A stretch of 13,854 bases of DNA. Source: SAR116 cluster bacterium (GTDB lineage Bacteria > Pseudomonadota > Alphaproteobacteria > Puniceispirillales > Puniceispirillaceae). Below, piece by piece: positions 1 through 8,951 of the stretch (positions are counted from its first letter, which is position 1; the number at the start of each line of letters is the position of its first letter). The stretch is taken from assembly GCA_002722385.1 (NCBI GenBank), contig PBLR01000007.1, positions 26,457-40,310 of the forward strand, written 5' to 3'. Below the pieces are notes generated by a model that was not told where the DNA came from, searched no databases, and was given only the letters and a program-made list of their open reading frames with translations. The translations under genes and the position numbers were made by a program.

Positions 1-1244
1 ATAAAACTACTGATGACGGGCGGATGACAAACCCTATGGTGGTGATCGGAAAAGATACCCGCCTGTCGGGATATATGCTGGAATCTGCTCTTGTCGCGGG
101 CTTTACCTCTATCGGCATTAACTGCCGGTTATTGGGGCCGGTGCCGACCGCAGCTGTATCGTACCTGACCCATTCTTTGCGGGCCGATTTCGGGGTGATG
201 ATTTCTGCCTCTCACAACCCGCATCATGATAATGGGATTAAGCTGTTCGGGCCGGACGGGCATAAGCTGGATGATGAGATTGAGACAGAAATTTCCAGCC
301 TGATGCAGGGATCAATTGCGCTTGCTGCTGCAGAAGGGTTGGGCCGGGCGCGCCGGATTGTCAATTCCGCGCAGCGTTATATGGAATTTGCCAAAGCCAC
401 TTTTGATACCGCCCAGTCTTTGTCTGGTATGCGGATTGTGGTGGATTGCGCACATGGCGCGGCCTACCGTACAGCCCCGGATACGCTGGCCGAATTGGGC
501 GCGGATATTGCACCTCTGGGGGTGGCCCCTGACGGGCTGAACATCAACCTGAATTGCGGGGCAACCGCGCCTGCGGCGATGGCCAAGGCGGTGGCAGAGG
601 CCGGCGCAGATATCGGCATTTGCCTGGACGGGGATGCAGACCGTCTGATCCTGGCTGACGAGGCAGGCAAAATCTGTGACGGGGATCAGATTATCGCCGC
701 GCTGGCTCTGGATGCGGCGGCACAAGGCACATTGACCGGCCCTGTGGTCGGCACGGTGATGAGCAATCTGGGCCTGGAAACCGCATTGGCGGAAAAGGGT
801 ATCGGGTTTGAACGCGCGGCGGTCGGAGACCGCTATATTCACGAACGGATGGTCAGGACAAACAGCAATCTGGGTGGTGAGCCATCGGGCCATATTCTGC
901 TGCCTGAGATGACCCGTACCGGAGACGGGCTGATTGCTGCGCTTCAGGTGTTGTCTGTGATGTGCCGGACTGGCAGGACCGCCTCTGAGATTCTGTCCTG
1001 TTTCACTCCTGTGCCGCAAAAGCTGGTCAATCTGAGGGATATGGATAAGGCCATATTGGCAGATGAGCGGGTGAAAGCAGAGGTGACCGCCGTGGAAGCT
1101 GAGCTGGGTGAGGAGGGCCGTGTGTTGTTGCGCCCGTCTGGGACCGAGCCCTTGATCCGCGTGATGGTTGAGGCGACAGACGAAGCCCGCCTTGACGCCG
1201 CCATGGACCGGCTGGTGACCGTGCTGACCGAAACGGCAGGGTAG
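1..1244 (+). CDS. glmM: Phosphoglucosamine mutase GlmM, 5'-truncated by window edge
   Basis: GlmM converts glucosamine-6-phosphate to glucosamine-1-phosphate in the cytoplasm, on the route to UDP-GlcNAc for peptidoglycan and LPS. The reading frame is open from base 3 with no stop. Family members have roughly 45-50 more residues before the IGKDTRLSGYM block, so the gene starts upstream and the ATG at 24 is internal. Visible motifs, counted from that ATG, are the phosphoserine loop SASHNP with catalytic Ser63 (codon at 210), the Mg-binding loop DGDADR, the sugar-binding GEPSGH, and the C-terminal phosphate-binding RPSGTEPLIRV. All key residues are intact and the gene ends in TAG at 1242-1244. 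serC follows in the same direction after 120 bp with its own likely promoter, so the two need not be one operon. Identity is secure; only the N-terminus is missing. Confidence 0.96.
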   Translation, partial: KTTDDGRMTNPMVVIGKDTRLSGYMLESALVAGFTSIGINCRLLGPVPTAAVSYLTHSLRADFGVMISASHNPHHDNGIKLFGPDGHKLDDEIETEISSLMQGSIALAAAEGLGRARRIVNSAQRYMEFAKATFDTAQSLSGMRIVVDCAHGAAYRTAPDTLAELGADIAPLGVAPDGLNINLNCGATAPAAMAKAVAEAGADIGICLDGDADRLILADEAGKICDGDQIIAALALDAAAQGTLTGPVVGTVMSNLGLETALAEKGIGFERAAVGDRYIHERMVRTNSNLGGEPSGHILLPEMTRTGDGLIAALQVLSVMCRTGRTASEILSCFTPVPQKLVNLRDMDKAILADERVKAEVTAVEAELGEEGRVLLRPSGTEPLIRVMVEATDEARLDAAMDRLVTVLTETAG

Positions 1245-1282
1245 GCGCGCCTCTCCCCCCAAAAAAATCTCATGTCGCCTTC

Positions 1283-1310
1283 TTGACATTTTGTGTCGGC
1301 TGATTATTGT
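1283..1310 (+). promoter_or_regulatory. Candidate sigma-70-type promoter for serC-serA
   Basis: A perfect -35 hexamer TTGACA (1283-1288) is followed after 16 bp by TATTGT (1305-1310), which matches four of six consensus -10 bases. Transcription would begin near 1317, giving a leader of about 48 nt before the serC ATG at 1365. The site lies between the glmM stop and serC, where a promoter for a separate serine-synthesis unit is expected. The motif is seen in the sequence; its activity is inferred. Confidence 0.6.
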
Positions 1311-1316
1311 CTGCGA

Positions 1317-1364
1317 TGGGTCGCTGTCCCCCAACGGACAGTCACATTACTGAAGAGGTTCGCC
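1317..1364 (+). ncRNA. Possible serC leader RNA (cis-regulatory) with a 6-bp hairpin
   Basis: The predicted short 5' leader of serC contains a perfect inverted repeat: CTGTCC (1324-1329), a 6-nt loop, and GGACAG (1336-1341). The Shine-Dalgarno AGAGG (1354-1358) follows 12 nt later and sits 6 nt before the ATG. Rfam describes a serC leader motif upstream of serC-serA operons in some alphaproteobacteria, with its last stem overlapping the ribosome-binding site. Position, size and gene context fit that motif. I cannot confirm a covariance-model match, and I see only the first hairpin clearly, so the assignment is an inference. Confidence 0.45.
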
Positions 1365-2513
1365 ATGACGCCGAAAAACCGGCCGTTGTCCCCGCATTTT
1401 TCATCCGGGCCAACGAAGAAATTTACCGGCTGGACCCCTGCCCATCTCAGCGATGCTGCCCTTGGCCGCTCGCATCGGGCCAAAGACCCCAAAGCCAAAA
1501 TAACATCTGCAATTGACCGTATGTCTGATCTGCTGGGCCTGCCTGACGATTACCGTCTGGGCATTGTTCCGGCGTCTGATACAGGCGCGGTTGAAATGGC
1601 CATGTGGTCTGTGCTGGGCGCACGGGGCACAGATATTCTGGCGTGGGAATCTTTCGGCAAGACATGGGTAGCGGATGCCACCAAACAGCTGAAACTGGAT
1701 GACTGTCGTATTGTAGAGGTAGACTGGGGCGCGTTGCCTGATCTGGGCACGGTTGATTGTTCGCGGGACGTTCTGTTCACCTTTAACGGGACCACTTCCG
1801 GGGTGCGCGTCCCCGACACCAGCTGGATTCCTGATGACAGAGAAGGGCTGACTATTGCTGATGCCACCTCAGCCTGTTTTGCAATGGAAATGGACTGGAC
1901 CAAGCTGGATATCACCACCTTCAGCTGGCAGAAATCATTGGGCGGGGAAGCCGGGCATGGCGTGATCATCCTGTCGCCCCGTGCGGTAGACCGTCTGGAA
2001 AGCTATACCCCGCCCTGGCCAATGCCGAAGATTTTTCAGCTGACCAAAGGCGGTAAGCTGATCGACGGGATTTTCCGCGGTGATACCATCAACACGCCGT
2101 CTCTGCTGTGTGTGGAAGATCTGCATGCCGCCCTTGACTGGGCTGAAGCCCAAGGCGGCCTTACTGGCCTGATCAAACGATCTGAAGCCAATCTGAAAGT
2201 GGTTCAGGAATTCGTCGCTGCCTCTGACTGGTGCGGGTTTTTATGCCAAGATGAAGCCAATCTGTCCTCAACCTCAATCTGTCTGAAGCTGGTCCACCCA
2301 GAAGTGACGGCAATGGATATTGAGGCGCAGGCGGCCCTTGCCAAACAGATGGTCGCGCTGTTGGCAGCAGAGGGAGTGGCGTTTGACACCGGCGCCTACC
2401 GCACCGCGCCAGCCGGCTTGCGGCTGTGGGGCGGACCAACAGTTGACGCCGAAGATATGGCCGCGCTGATGCCCTGGCTGGACTGGGCCTTCGAAAACGC
2501 GCGCAAAAATTAA
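1365..2513 (+). CDS. serC: Phosphoserine aminotransferase SerC (alphaproteobacterial/Methanosarcina subtype)
   Basis: This PLP-dependent class V aminotransferase makes 3-phosphoserine from 3-phosphohydroxypyruvate and glutamate, the second step of serine synthesis; family members can also serve pyridoxal phosphate synthesis. The 382-residue product opens with the family-typical segments [10 protein letters not shown] and LGRSHRAK, followed by [17 protein letters not shown] and the block [10 protein letters not shown]. The PLP-binding lysine is Lys190 in [13 protein letters not shown]. This pattern matches the TIGR01365 subtype rather than the E. coli type. The frame is open back to a GTG at 1293, but the ATG at 1365 is preferred. 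It is preceded by AGAGG at 6-nt spacing, and family homology begins just after it. serA follows 25 bp after the stop, giving a two-gene serine operon. Confidence 0.95.
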   Translation: MTPKNRPLSPHFSSGPTKKFTGWTPAHLSDAALGRSHRAKDPKAKITSAIDRMSDLLGLPDDYRLGIVPASDTGAVEMAMWSVLGARGTDILAWESFGKTWVADATKQLKLDDCRIVEVDWGALPDLGTVDCSRDVLFTFNGTTSGVRVPDTSWIPDDREGLTIADATSACFAMEMDWTKLDITTFSWQKSLGGEAGHGVIILSPRAVDRLESYTPPWPMPKIFQLTKGGKLIDGIFRGDTINTPSLLCVEDLHAALDWAEAQGGLTGLIKRSEANLKVVQEFVAASDWCGFLCQDEANLSSTSICLKLVHPEVTAMDIEAQAALAKQMVALLAAEGVAFDTGAYRTAPAGLRLWGGPTVDAEDMAALMPWLDWAFENARKN

Positions 2514-2538
2514 AATTCAGTAAAGAAGAGATAAGACA

Positions 2539-4122
2539 ATGACGAAAGTATTGATCAGTGACAAGCTGGCCCCGGCAGCGGCGGATATTTTCCGTGAAGC
2601 AGGGATTGAGGTTGATGTAAAGCCGGGTCTGAGCCCTGAAGAGCTGGCCGGAATAATCGGTGAATATGACGGGCTGGCAATCCGCTCAGCGACTAAGGTG
2701 ACAGCAGATTTGCTGGCCAAAGCGCCGAATCTGAAAGTGGTCGGCCGAGCCGGTATCGGGGTGGATAATGTGGATATTGCGGCTGCCACAGCCTCAGGTG
2801 TGGTGGTGATGAACACCCCGTTCGGCAATGCGGTCACCACAGCAGAACACGCGATTTCCATGTTGCTGGCTCTGGCCCGCCAGATTCCGCAGGCACATAT
2901 CTCAACCACTGCCAGCAAGTGGGAGAAGTCCAAATTCATGGGCGCGGAAATTTCCGGCAAGAAACTGGGCATTATCGGTTGCGGCAATATCGGGGCGATT
3001 GTGGCTGACCGGGCCCAGGGTTTGAAGATGAAGGTGATGGGGTATGATCCGTTCTTGACAGATGAGCGGGCAAAAAATCTGGGGATTGAAAAGGTTGAGC
3101 TGGATGAGCTTCTGGAAAAGGCTGATTTTATCACCCTGCACACACCCCTGACTGATGCCACCCGCAACATCATTTCAGCAGATGCGCTGAACCGGACCAA
3201 GAAAGGTGTGCGGATTGTGAACTGTGCCCGCGGCGGTCTGGTTGATGAAAACGCGCTGCTGGCAGCATTACATTCTGGTCATGTTGCCGGGGCGGCTCTG
3301 GATGTGTTTGAAACAGAACCGGCAAAGGATAACCCGCTGTTTGAAGCAGAAAATTTCGTTGCCACACCTCATCTGGGGGCCAGTACAGTTGAGGCGCAGG
3401 AGAAAGTCGCCCTGCAGGTGGCCGAACAGATGGCTGATTATCTGAATACAGGGGCTGTGACCAATGCGATTAATATGGCGTCTGTGACGGCTGAAGAAGC
3501 CCCGGTGTTAAAACCCTATATGACGTTGGGGGCCCTGCTAGGCCGGTTCCTGGGCCAGTTGGAAACAGAAGGGCTGGCCGCGGTTAAGCTGGAATTTGAT
3601 GGCAAGGCCGCAGGTCTGAATGTGCAGCCTATTCTGGCCTCTACACTGGCCGGTCTGCTGGGCCCGAAGATGGATTCAGTGAATATGGTGAATGCGGCCG
3701 CGATGGCACATGCCAATGAAATTGCGGTCGCCACGGTGCGGCATGACCGGCGCTGTGATTATGAAAGCCTGTTGCGCTTGACCGTCAGCTATAAGGGCGG
3801 TGAGCGGACGGTCTGCGGGACGCTTGTTGGCGGAAATATGGCCCGTCTGGTTGAGGTGCAGGGTATTTCGGTTGAATCCGCGTTTCCGGAAAATATGCTT
3901 TATCTGCGCAATTATGACAAACCTGGCTTTATTGGCGCTTTGGGCAGCATGATGGGTGAGCTGGGCGTGAATATCGCCACCTTTCATCTGGGGCGCAAAC
4001 AGGCCGGCGGCGAGGCTGTTGCCCTTGTTGAGATAGATGAGGCGGTTTCAGCAGACACGCTGCAGACCATCAGGAATATGCCACAGGTTGTGCGGGCGGA
4101 TTATCTGCGGTTTTCCGCCTGA
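2539..4122 (+). CDS. serA: D-3-phosphoglycerate dehydrogenase SerA, long ACT-domain form
   Basis: SerA oxidises 3-phosphoglycerate to 3-phosphohydroxypyruvate with NAD+, the committed step of serine synthesis and the supplier of SerC's substrate. The protein has 527 residues, typical of the long form. It has a catalytic D-2-hydroxyacid dehydrogenase core (about 1-310) with Rossmann motif GCGNIG at 147-152. The catalytic triad is Arg231 (NCARGG), Glu260 (FETEP) and His278 (TPHLG). An intervening domain spans about 320-450, and a C-terminal ACT domain (about 453-527, from MLYLRNYDKPGFIG) is the usual site for serine feedback. The Shine-Dalgarno GAAGAG (2525-2530) lies 8 nt before the ATG. The gene is probably co-transcribed with serC. 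An inverted repeat (TGCGGG 4091-4096, CCCGCA 4123-4128) brackets its stop codon but has no T-tract. Confidence 0.97.
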   Translation: MTKVLISDKLAPAAADIFREAGIEVDVKPGLSPEELAGIIGEYDGLAIRSATKVTADLLAKAPNLKVVGRAGIGVDNVDIAAATASGVVVMNTPFGNAVTTAEHAISMLLALARQIPQAHISTTASKWEKSKFMGAEISGKKLGIIGCGNIGAIVADRAQGLKMKVMGYDPFLTDERAKNLGIEKVELDELLEKADFITLHTPLTDATRNIISADALNRTKKGVRIVNCARGGLVDENALLAALHSGHVAGAALDVFETEPAKDNPLFEAENFVATPHLGASTVEAQEKVALQVAEQMADYLNTGAVTNAINMASVTAEEAPVLKPYMTLGALLGRFLGQLETEGLAAVKLEFDGKAAGLNVQPILASTLAGLLGPKMDSVNMVNAAAMAHANEIAVATVRHDRRCDYESLLRLTVSYKGGERTVCGTLVGGNMARLVEVQGISVESAFPENMLYLRNYDKPGFIGALGSMMGELGVNIATFHLGRKQAGGEAVALVEIDEAVSADTLQTIRNMPQVVRADYLRFSA

Positions 4123-4138
4123 CCCGCACCACATCTGC

Positions 4139-4167
4139 TTGCCCAGACGCGGCAAACAGGCTAGAAG
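4139..4167 (+). promoter_or_regulatory. Weak candidate promoter before hisZ
   Basis: TTGCCC (4139-4144) and TAGAAG (4162-4167) are separated by 17 bp and each match four of six consensus bases. They lie in the 117-bp gap between serA and the likely hisZ ATG at 4240. This is the best sigma-70-like pair I see there, but matches of this quality are common by chance. Confidence 0.25.
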
Positions 4168-4239
4168 ATAGAGGATTTGGGCCGTCGTCCTAAGATGGCG
4201 GCACCTTATCTTTGTTTTATTTTGCCGGGCGTTTTAACC

Positions 4240-5457
4240 ATGTCATCTTCTGACAGCTTTGATCCCTCAGTGCCGGACGTGGTTGTGCTGCCGACGGCTG
4301 CTGATGCCGCCGGTGAAGCCGCGCAAGGATTGCTGCCATCTGGTTTAAGCGATCTTCTCGCTCCGCAGGCCGAACAGGACGCAAAGGCGGTTGAGACAGT
4401 CCTGTCTTGTTTTGCGACCTTTTCCTATCAGCGGATTAAGCCGCCTCTGGTTGAGTTTGAACAGACCCTGATTGCTGAGGGGCCAGGAGCCGCCCTTGCG
4501 GATCAGACCTTCCGGCTGCTGGATCCAATCTCGCGCCGGATGATGGCGTTGCGGTCTGATATGACGGCCCAGATTGCGCGGATTTCCGGCACGCGCCTTG
4601 CCCGCTACCCGCGGCCGTTGCGCCTGGCTTATGGCGGTGAGGTGATGCGGGTTGTGCCTGATGTGCTGAACCCTGAACGCCAGCTGGTTCAGGCCGGAGC
4701 AGAAATTATCGGCCGTGATGACCAGCAGGCAGCCACCGAAATTATCATGCTGGGGGTGCGGGCCCTTGAACAGGCCGGCATTACCGAGCTGACCATTGAT
4801 TTAGGCCTGCCCAGCCTGGCAGAGGCGATTTTGGGTGATGAGCTGACAGCAATGGATGCGGACATCAAACAACAGATGTTCAGCGCGCTGTCTGACCGTG
4901 ATATCACCCGGCTGACCCAATTGCCGATTAAAGCAGCTTCATCTCTGGCTGAGGTGATAGATGCGTCCGGTGCAGACAGCCACAAGCTGTCAGCGATTGC
5001 CGCCCGTCTGCCAGAACCGGCGGCAGGTCAGCTGGCTGATCTGATCGCCATTGCCACAAGCCTGAACACCATTATCCCGTCTGTGTCGATTACCATTGAT
5101 CCGCTGGATATGCAGGGCTATGGCTATCACACCTCTGTCAGCTTTTCGATTTTCGGGGCTGGCCTGAAAGGGGCGATTGCCCGGGGCGGGGCCTATGTGA
5201 CCGGTTATGATGAAAAAGCGATGGGCCTGTCTGTCTATATGGAACGGGTGTTGCGCGCGCTGCCGGCCCCCCAACAAAGTCCGGTGATTTATATTCCGGC
5301 AGACATTGGCCTGGCCGCGGGCCTGGCTCTGGTCGAGCGGGGCCGTCATGTGCTGTATGGCACAAATGGCGCTGATGCAGAGGCTGAGGCAAGGGCGCTA
5401 GGCTGCAGCTTTATTCTGCGGGATGCGGGCGGCATGCCAGCGCCGATAGATGGCTGA
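4240..5457 (+). CDS. hisZ: ATP phosphoribosyltransferase regulatory subunit HisZ
   Basis: HisZ is a catalytically inactive relative of histidyl-tRNA synthetase. It assembles with short-form HisG, which joins ATP and PRPP in the first step of histidine synthesis, and it allows histidine feedback. The 405-residue product has the class II synthetase fold signals: LLPSGLSDLL near the start (31-40), the motif-2 region LRSDMTAQIARI around Arg105, and a GGAYVTGYDE motif-3-like segment from about 315. It ends soon after, without a tRNA anticodon-binding domain, as expected for HisZ rather than HisS. The start is uncertain. The frame is open to a TTG at 4177, and neither the ATG at 4240 nor one at 4195 has a clear Shine-Dalgarno. 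The ATG at 4240 still leaves about 25 residues before family homology. hisG is not in the window. purA follows after 49 bp, a neighbour pairing common in proteobacteria. Confidence 0.88.
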   Translation: MSSSDSFDPSVPDVVVLPTAADAAGEAAQGLLPSGLSDLLAPQAEQDAKAVETVLSCFATFSYQRIKPPLVEFEQTLIAEGPGAALADQTFRLLDPISRRMMALRSDMTAQIARISGTRLARYPRPLRLAYGGEVMRVVPDVLNPERQLVQAGAEIIGRDDQQAATEIIMLGVRALEQAGITELTIDLGLPSLAEAILGDELTAMDADIKQQMFSALSDRDITRLTQLPIKAASSLAEVIDASGADSHKLSAIAARLPEPAAGQLADLIAIATSLNTIIPSVSITIDPLDMQGYGYHTSVSFSIFGAGLKGAIARGGAYVTGYDEKAMGLSVYMERVLRALPAPQQSPVIYIPADIGLAAGLALVERGRHVLYGTNGADAEAEARALGCSFILRDAGGMPAPIDG

Positions 5458-5497
5458 TGGTCAAAAAACAAGTTAAGTGAGAAAAAAGACAGGATAG

Positions 5498-6802
<1,305 letters not shown>

Positions 6803-6807
6803 GGGGT

Positions 6808-7734
6808 TCAGGCAGAGTGACTGCCAGAGGTGATTTCAGCAGCAGGCAGTAATTTCATCTCATCCGCGCGGGCTAGAACAGCCGCCGAGAGTTTTTCAAA
6901 CGCGCGGACCTCAATCTGGCGGATACGCTCGCGGCTGACGCCGAATTCTGTGGCCAGTTCCTCCAGGGTCAGCGGCGGTTCGGCCAGTCGCCTAGCCTCA
7001 ATAATCCGCACTTCCCGCTCATTCAGCCCCTGCATCGCCTCTGCCATCAGGGCCTGGCGCTTATCCAGCTCTTCAGACTCCGCAAACAGGACTTCCTGAT
7101 TCGGCCGGTCATCTTCCAGCCAGTCCTGCCACTCGCCGCCATCTTCGCCCGGGGCGGTGGCCAGAGGCGCATTCAGCGACTGATCGCCGCCGGACATGCG
7201 CTGGTTCATGGAAATCACATCTTTTTCAGAGACGTTCAGTTCATCCGCGATATGGGTCACATCTCCCGGCTTCAGATCGCCGCGGTCAATCGCGCCAATC
7301 TGGCCTTTGATGCGGCGTAGATTAAAAAACAGTTTCTTTTGCGAGGCGGTGGTGCCGATTTTCACCAGAGACCAGGAGCGCAGCACATATTCCTGAATAG
7401 ACGCCTTAATCCACCACATCGCATAGGTGGCCAGGCGGAAGCCTTTATCCGGGTCAAATTTCTTGACCGCATGCATCATACCCAGATTGCCTTCGGAAAT
7501 CAGATCTGCCACAGGCAGGCCATAGCCGCGGTATCCCATCGCAATTTTGGCCACCAAGCGCAGATGGCTGGTCACCAGCTTATGCGCCGCGTCCACATCA
7601 CCGCGTTCAGCAAAGGACCGGGCCAGCATATATTCCTCATCCGCTTCCAGCATCGGAAACTGGCGGATCTGCTCCATATAGCGGGACAGGCTGCCCTCAG
7701 GGGTCAGGGCGGGAATAAGGGCGTTTCGGCTCAT
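6808..7734 (-). CDS. rpoH: RNA polymerase heat-shock sigma factor RpoH (sigma-32)
   Basis: RpoH directs RNA polymerase to chaperone and protease promoters on heat or misfolding stress. The 308-residue product has the sigma-70 core. Region 2 includes GNLGMMHAVKKFDPDKG and the promoter-melting block ATYAMWWIKASIQEYVLRSW (about 102-121). The diagnostic RpoH box QKKLFFNLR (132-140) separates it from RpoD-type factors. The region 4 helix-turn-helix (LEELATEFGVSRERIRQIE) follows at about 257-275. The start ATG (complement 7732-7734) has AAGAGA about 5 nt upstream. It lies 112 bp downstream of rluD on the same strand, an arrangement familiar in alphaproteobacteria. That gap holds a sigma-32-like promoter. 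Its last codons include a short hairpin (GGCAG/CTGCC, 6811-6825) with no T-tract. Confidence 0.95.
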   Translation of the reverse strand: MSRNALIPALTPEGSLSRYMEQIRQFPMLEADEEYMLARSFAERGDVDAAHKLVTSHLRLVAKIAMGYRGYGLPVADLISEGNLGMMHAVKKFDPDKGFRLATYAMWWIKASIQEYVLRSWSLVKIGTTASQKKLFFNLRRIKGQIGAIDRGDLKPGDVTHIADELNVSEKDVISMNQRMSGGDQSLNAPLATAPGEDGGEWQDWLEDDRPNQEVLFAESEELDKRQALMAEAMQGLNEREVRIIEARRLAEPPLTLEELATEFGVSRERIRQIEVRAFEKLSAAVLARADEMKLLPAAEITSGSHSA

Positions 7735-7767
7735 TTATGTCTCTTTTTGCTGTTTCGCGTTGGGTCT

Positions 7768-7797
7768 TATATGGGAGTGTTGTCTGTATCTGTAAAG
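7768..7797 (-). promoter_or_regulatory. Candidate sigma-32-type promoter of rpoH
   Basis: Read on the - strand, CTTTACA (7797-7791) is followed after 15 bp by CCCATATA (7775-7768). The heat-shock consensus is CTTGAAA, 13-15 bp, CCCATNT. The -10 element matches fully and the -35 matches five of seven bases. Transcription would begin near 7761, about 27 nt before the rpoH ATG. Caulobacter rpoH is known to be autoregulated from a sigma-32 promoter, so the location is plausible. The same sequence also gives TTTACA and TATAAG at a 19-bp spacing, a poorer sigma-70 reading. Confidence 0.5.
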
Positions 7798-7846
7798 AGG
7801 GGCAGAATTAAGGCAAAGGAGGGAGAAAACAGCACAGGCGATGGGA

Positions 7847-8842
7847 TCAGGCCCGGCCGCGGGCAACAATCGCCTCATCTATCGTTGCCAGCAGGCCGGC
7901 CATATCCGCTGGCAGGGGGCTGTCAAAGTCAAGGGCTGCGCCGGTTATGGGGTGCGCAAAAGACAGGTGGGCCGCATGCAGGGCCTGGCGCGGAAAAGCG
8001 CGCAAGATGGCCAGAGCGTCCCGGCTGATGGTGTCCGGCATCTGGCCTGCCCGCTTGGGCCGGCCATATACAGGATCGCCGATAACGCCATGCCCGATAT
8101 GGGCCATATGCACACGGATCTGGTGTGTGCGGCCGGTCTCCAGCCGGCATTCCACAAGGCAACCAAAAGGCGGCAAGTCCCGCAAAGTTGTGTAATGGGT
8201 GACAGCCGCACGGCCCCGAGTCTGGACCGCCTGGCGCTTCCGGTCTGTGGGGTGGCGGGCAAGGGCAGCGTCTATTGTATCGGACCGGTTTGCCGGCAGG
8301 CCCCAGATCAAGGCCTGATACCGCCTGTCCAGATCATGGGCCGCGAACATATCGGTCAGCTTTGCATGCGCGGCGGCTGTTTTGGCGGCCACCATCACGC
8401 CGGATGTGTCTTTGTCCAGCCGGTGCACAATGCCGGGCCTGGCCACCCCGCCAATGCCGGTCAAACTGTCGCCGCAATGCGCCAGAAGCGCGTTCACCAA
8501 TGTGCCGGACAGCGCGCCCGGGGCCGGATGCACCACCATGCCCGCGGCCTTGTTGATACAGATCAGATGTTCATCCTCAAACAAGATGTCCAGGGGCAGG
8601 GGTTCGGCCTGCGGTATGGCCGGGACGGCATCTGGCAGGGTGAGGCTGTAGGCGGTATCTGCGCTGACTTTTGCAGATGGATCTGTGATTACCAGCCCGT
8701 CTCGGCAGAGCGCACCGCCCTGTATAAGGGCTTTGAGGCGTGATCTGGACAGATCATCACGCCCCAGTGTGTCTGCCAGCCATCTGTCCAGCCTCTGGCC
8801 TGCCTGTTCAGCCACTGCGGTAAGGGTAACGCACTCGCTCAT
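7847..8842 (-). CDS. rluD: RluD-type 23S rRNA pseudouridine synthase
   Basis: This RluA-family enzyme isomerises uridines in large-subunit rRNA; E. coli RluD acts on helix 69. The 331-residue protein has an N-terminal S4 RNA-binding domain (about 15-70, with RLDRWLADTLG and SRSRLKALIQGG). The catalytic domain follows, with the INKAAGMVVHPAPG segment (97-109) and the catalytic motif HRLDKDTSG with nucleophile Asp143. GRTHQIRVHMAHIGHGVIGD forms the conserved C-terminal block. An AGGA lies about 12 nt before the ATG. It is transcribed toward rpoH and divergently from a small membrane-protein gene, across a 109-bp gap where I see no convincing promoter. The family is certain. RluD over RluC rests on the S4 architecture plus the rpoH neighbour and is likely but not proven. 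Confidence 0.88.
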   Translation of the reverse strand: MSECVTLTAVAEQAGQRLDRWLADTLGRDDLSRSRLKALIQGGALCRDGLVITDPSAKVSADTAYSLTLPDAVPAIPQAEPLPLDILFEDEHLICINKAAGMVVHPAPGALSGTLVNALLAHCGDSLTGIGGVARPGIVHRLDKDTSGVMVAAKTAAAHAKLTDMFAAHDLDRRYQALIWGLPANRSDTIDAALARHPTDRKRQAVQTRGRAAVTHYTTLRDLPPFGCLVECRLETGRTHQIRVHMAHIGHGVIGDPVYGRPKRAGQMPDTISRDALAILRAFPRQALHAAHLSFAHPITGAALDFDSPLPADMAGLLATIDEAIVARGRA

Positions 8843-8951
8843 CTGTTTGTTTTGTCCTGCTGTGGTGTTGACTTGCGGCTTGGCTTGTCGTGCGAGACAG
8901 TCTAAAACGTCAAGCAGCTGTGCGCAAACCCGTCAGGGAGGTTTTTTGTCG

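Noticed and set aside
312..1334. 340-codon open frame on the - strand opposite glmM
   Set aside because: It lies wholly over a clear glmM, its product is rich in His, Arg, Gln and Cys with no recognisable domain, and it has no ribosome-binding site. It is a shadow of the glmM codon pattern.
2517..3200. 227-codon open frame on the - strand opposite serA
   Set aside because: It is antisense to the conserved catalytic core of SerA, Ser/Ala-rich and has no motif; treated as a shadow.
4091..4128. Inverted repeat TGCGGG/CCCGCA around the serA stop as an intrinsic terminator
   Set aside because: The stem has a large internal loop, spans the stop codon and has no following T-tract.
6811..6825. GGCAG/CTGCC hairpin between purA and rpoH as a bidirectional terminator
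   Set aside because: The stem is only 5 bp, lies inside the rpoH coding end and has no T-run on either strand.
7841..8743. 300-codon open frame on the + strand opposite rluD
   Set aside because: rluD has intact S4 and catalytic motifs on the other strand. This product is low-complexity Gly/Arg/Cys/His-rich, as expected of an antisense shadow.
8685..8951. Upstream extension of the 120-residue membrane protein's frame
   Set aside because: Most of the extension is antisense to the rluD start region, and a good Shine-Dalgarno supports the ATG at 8952.
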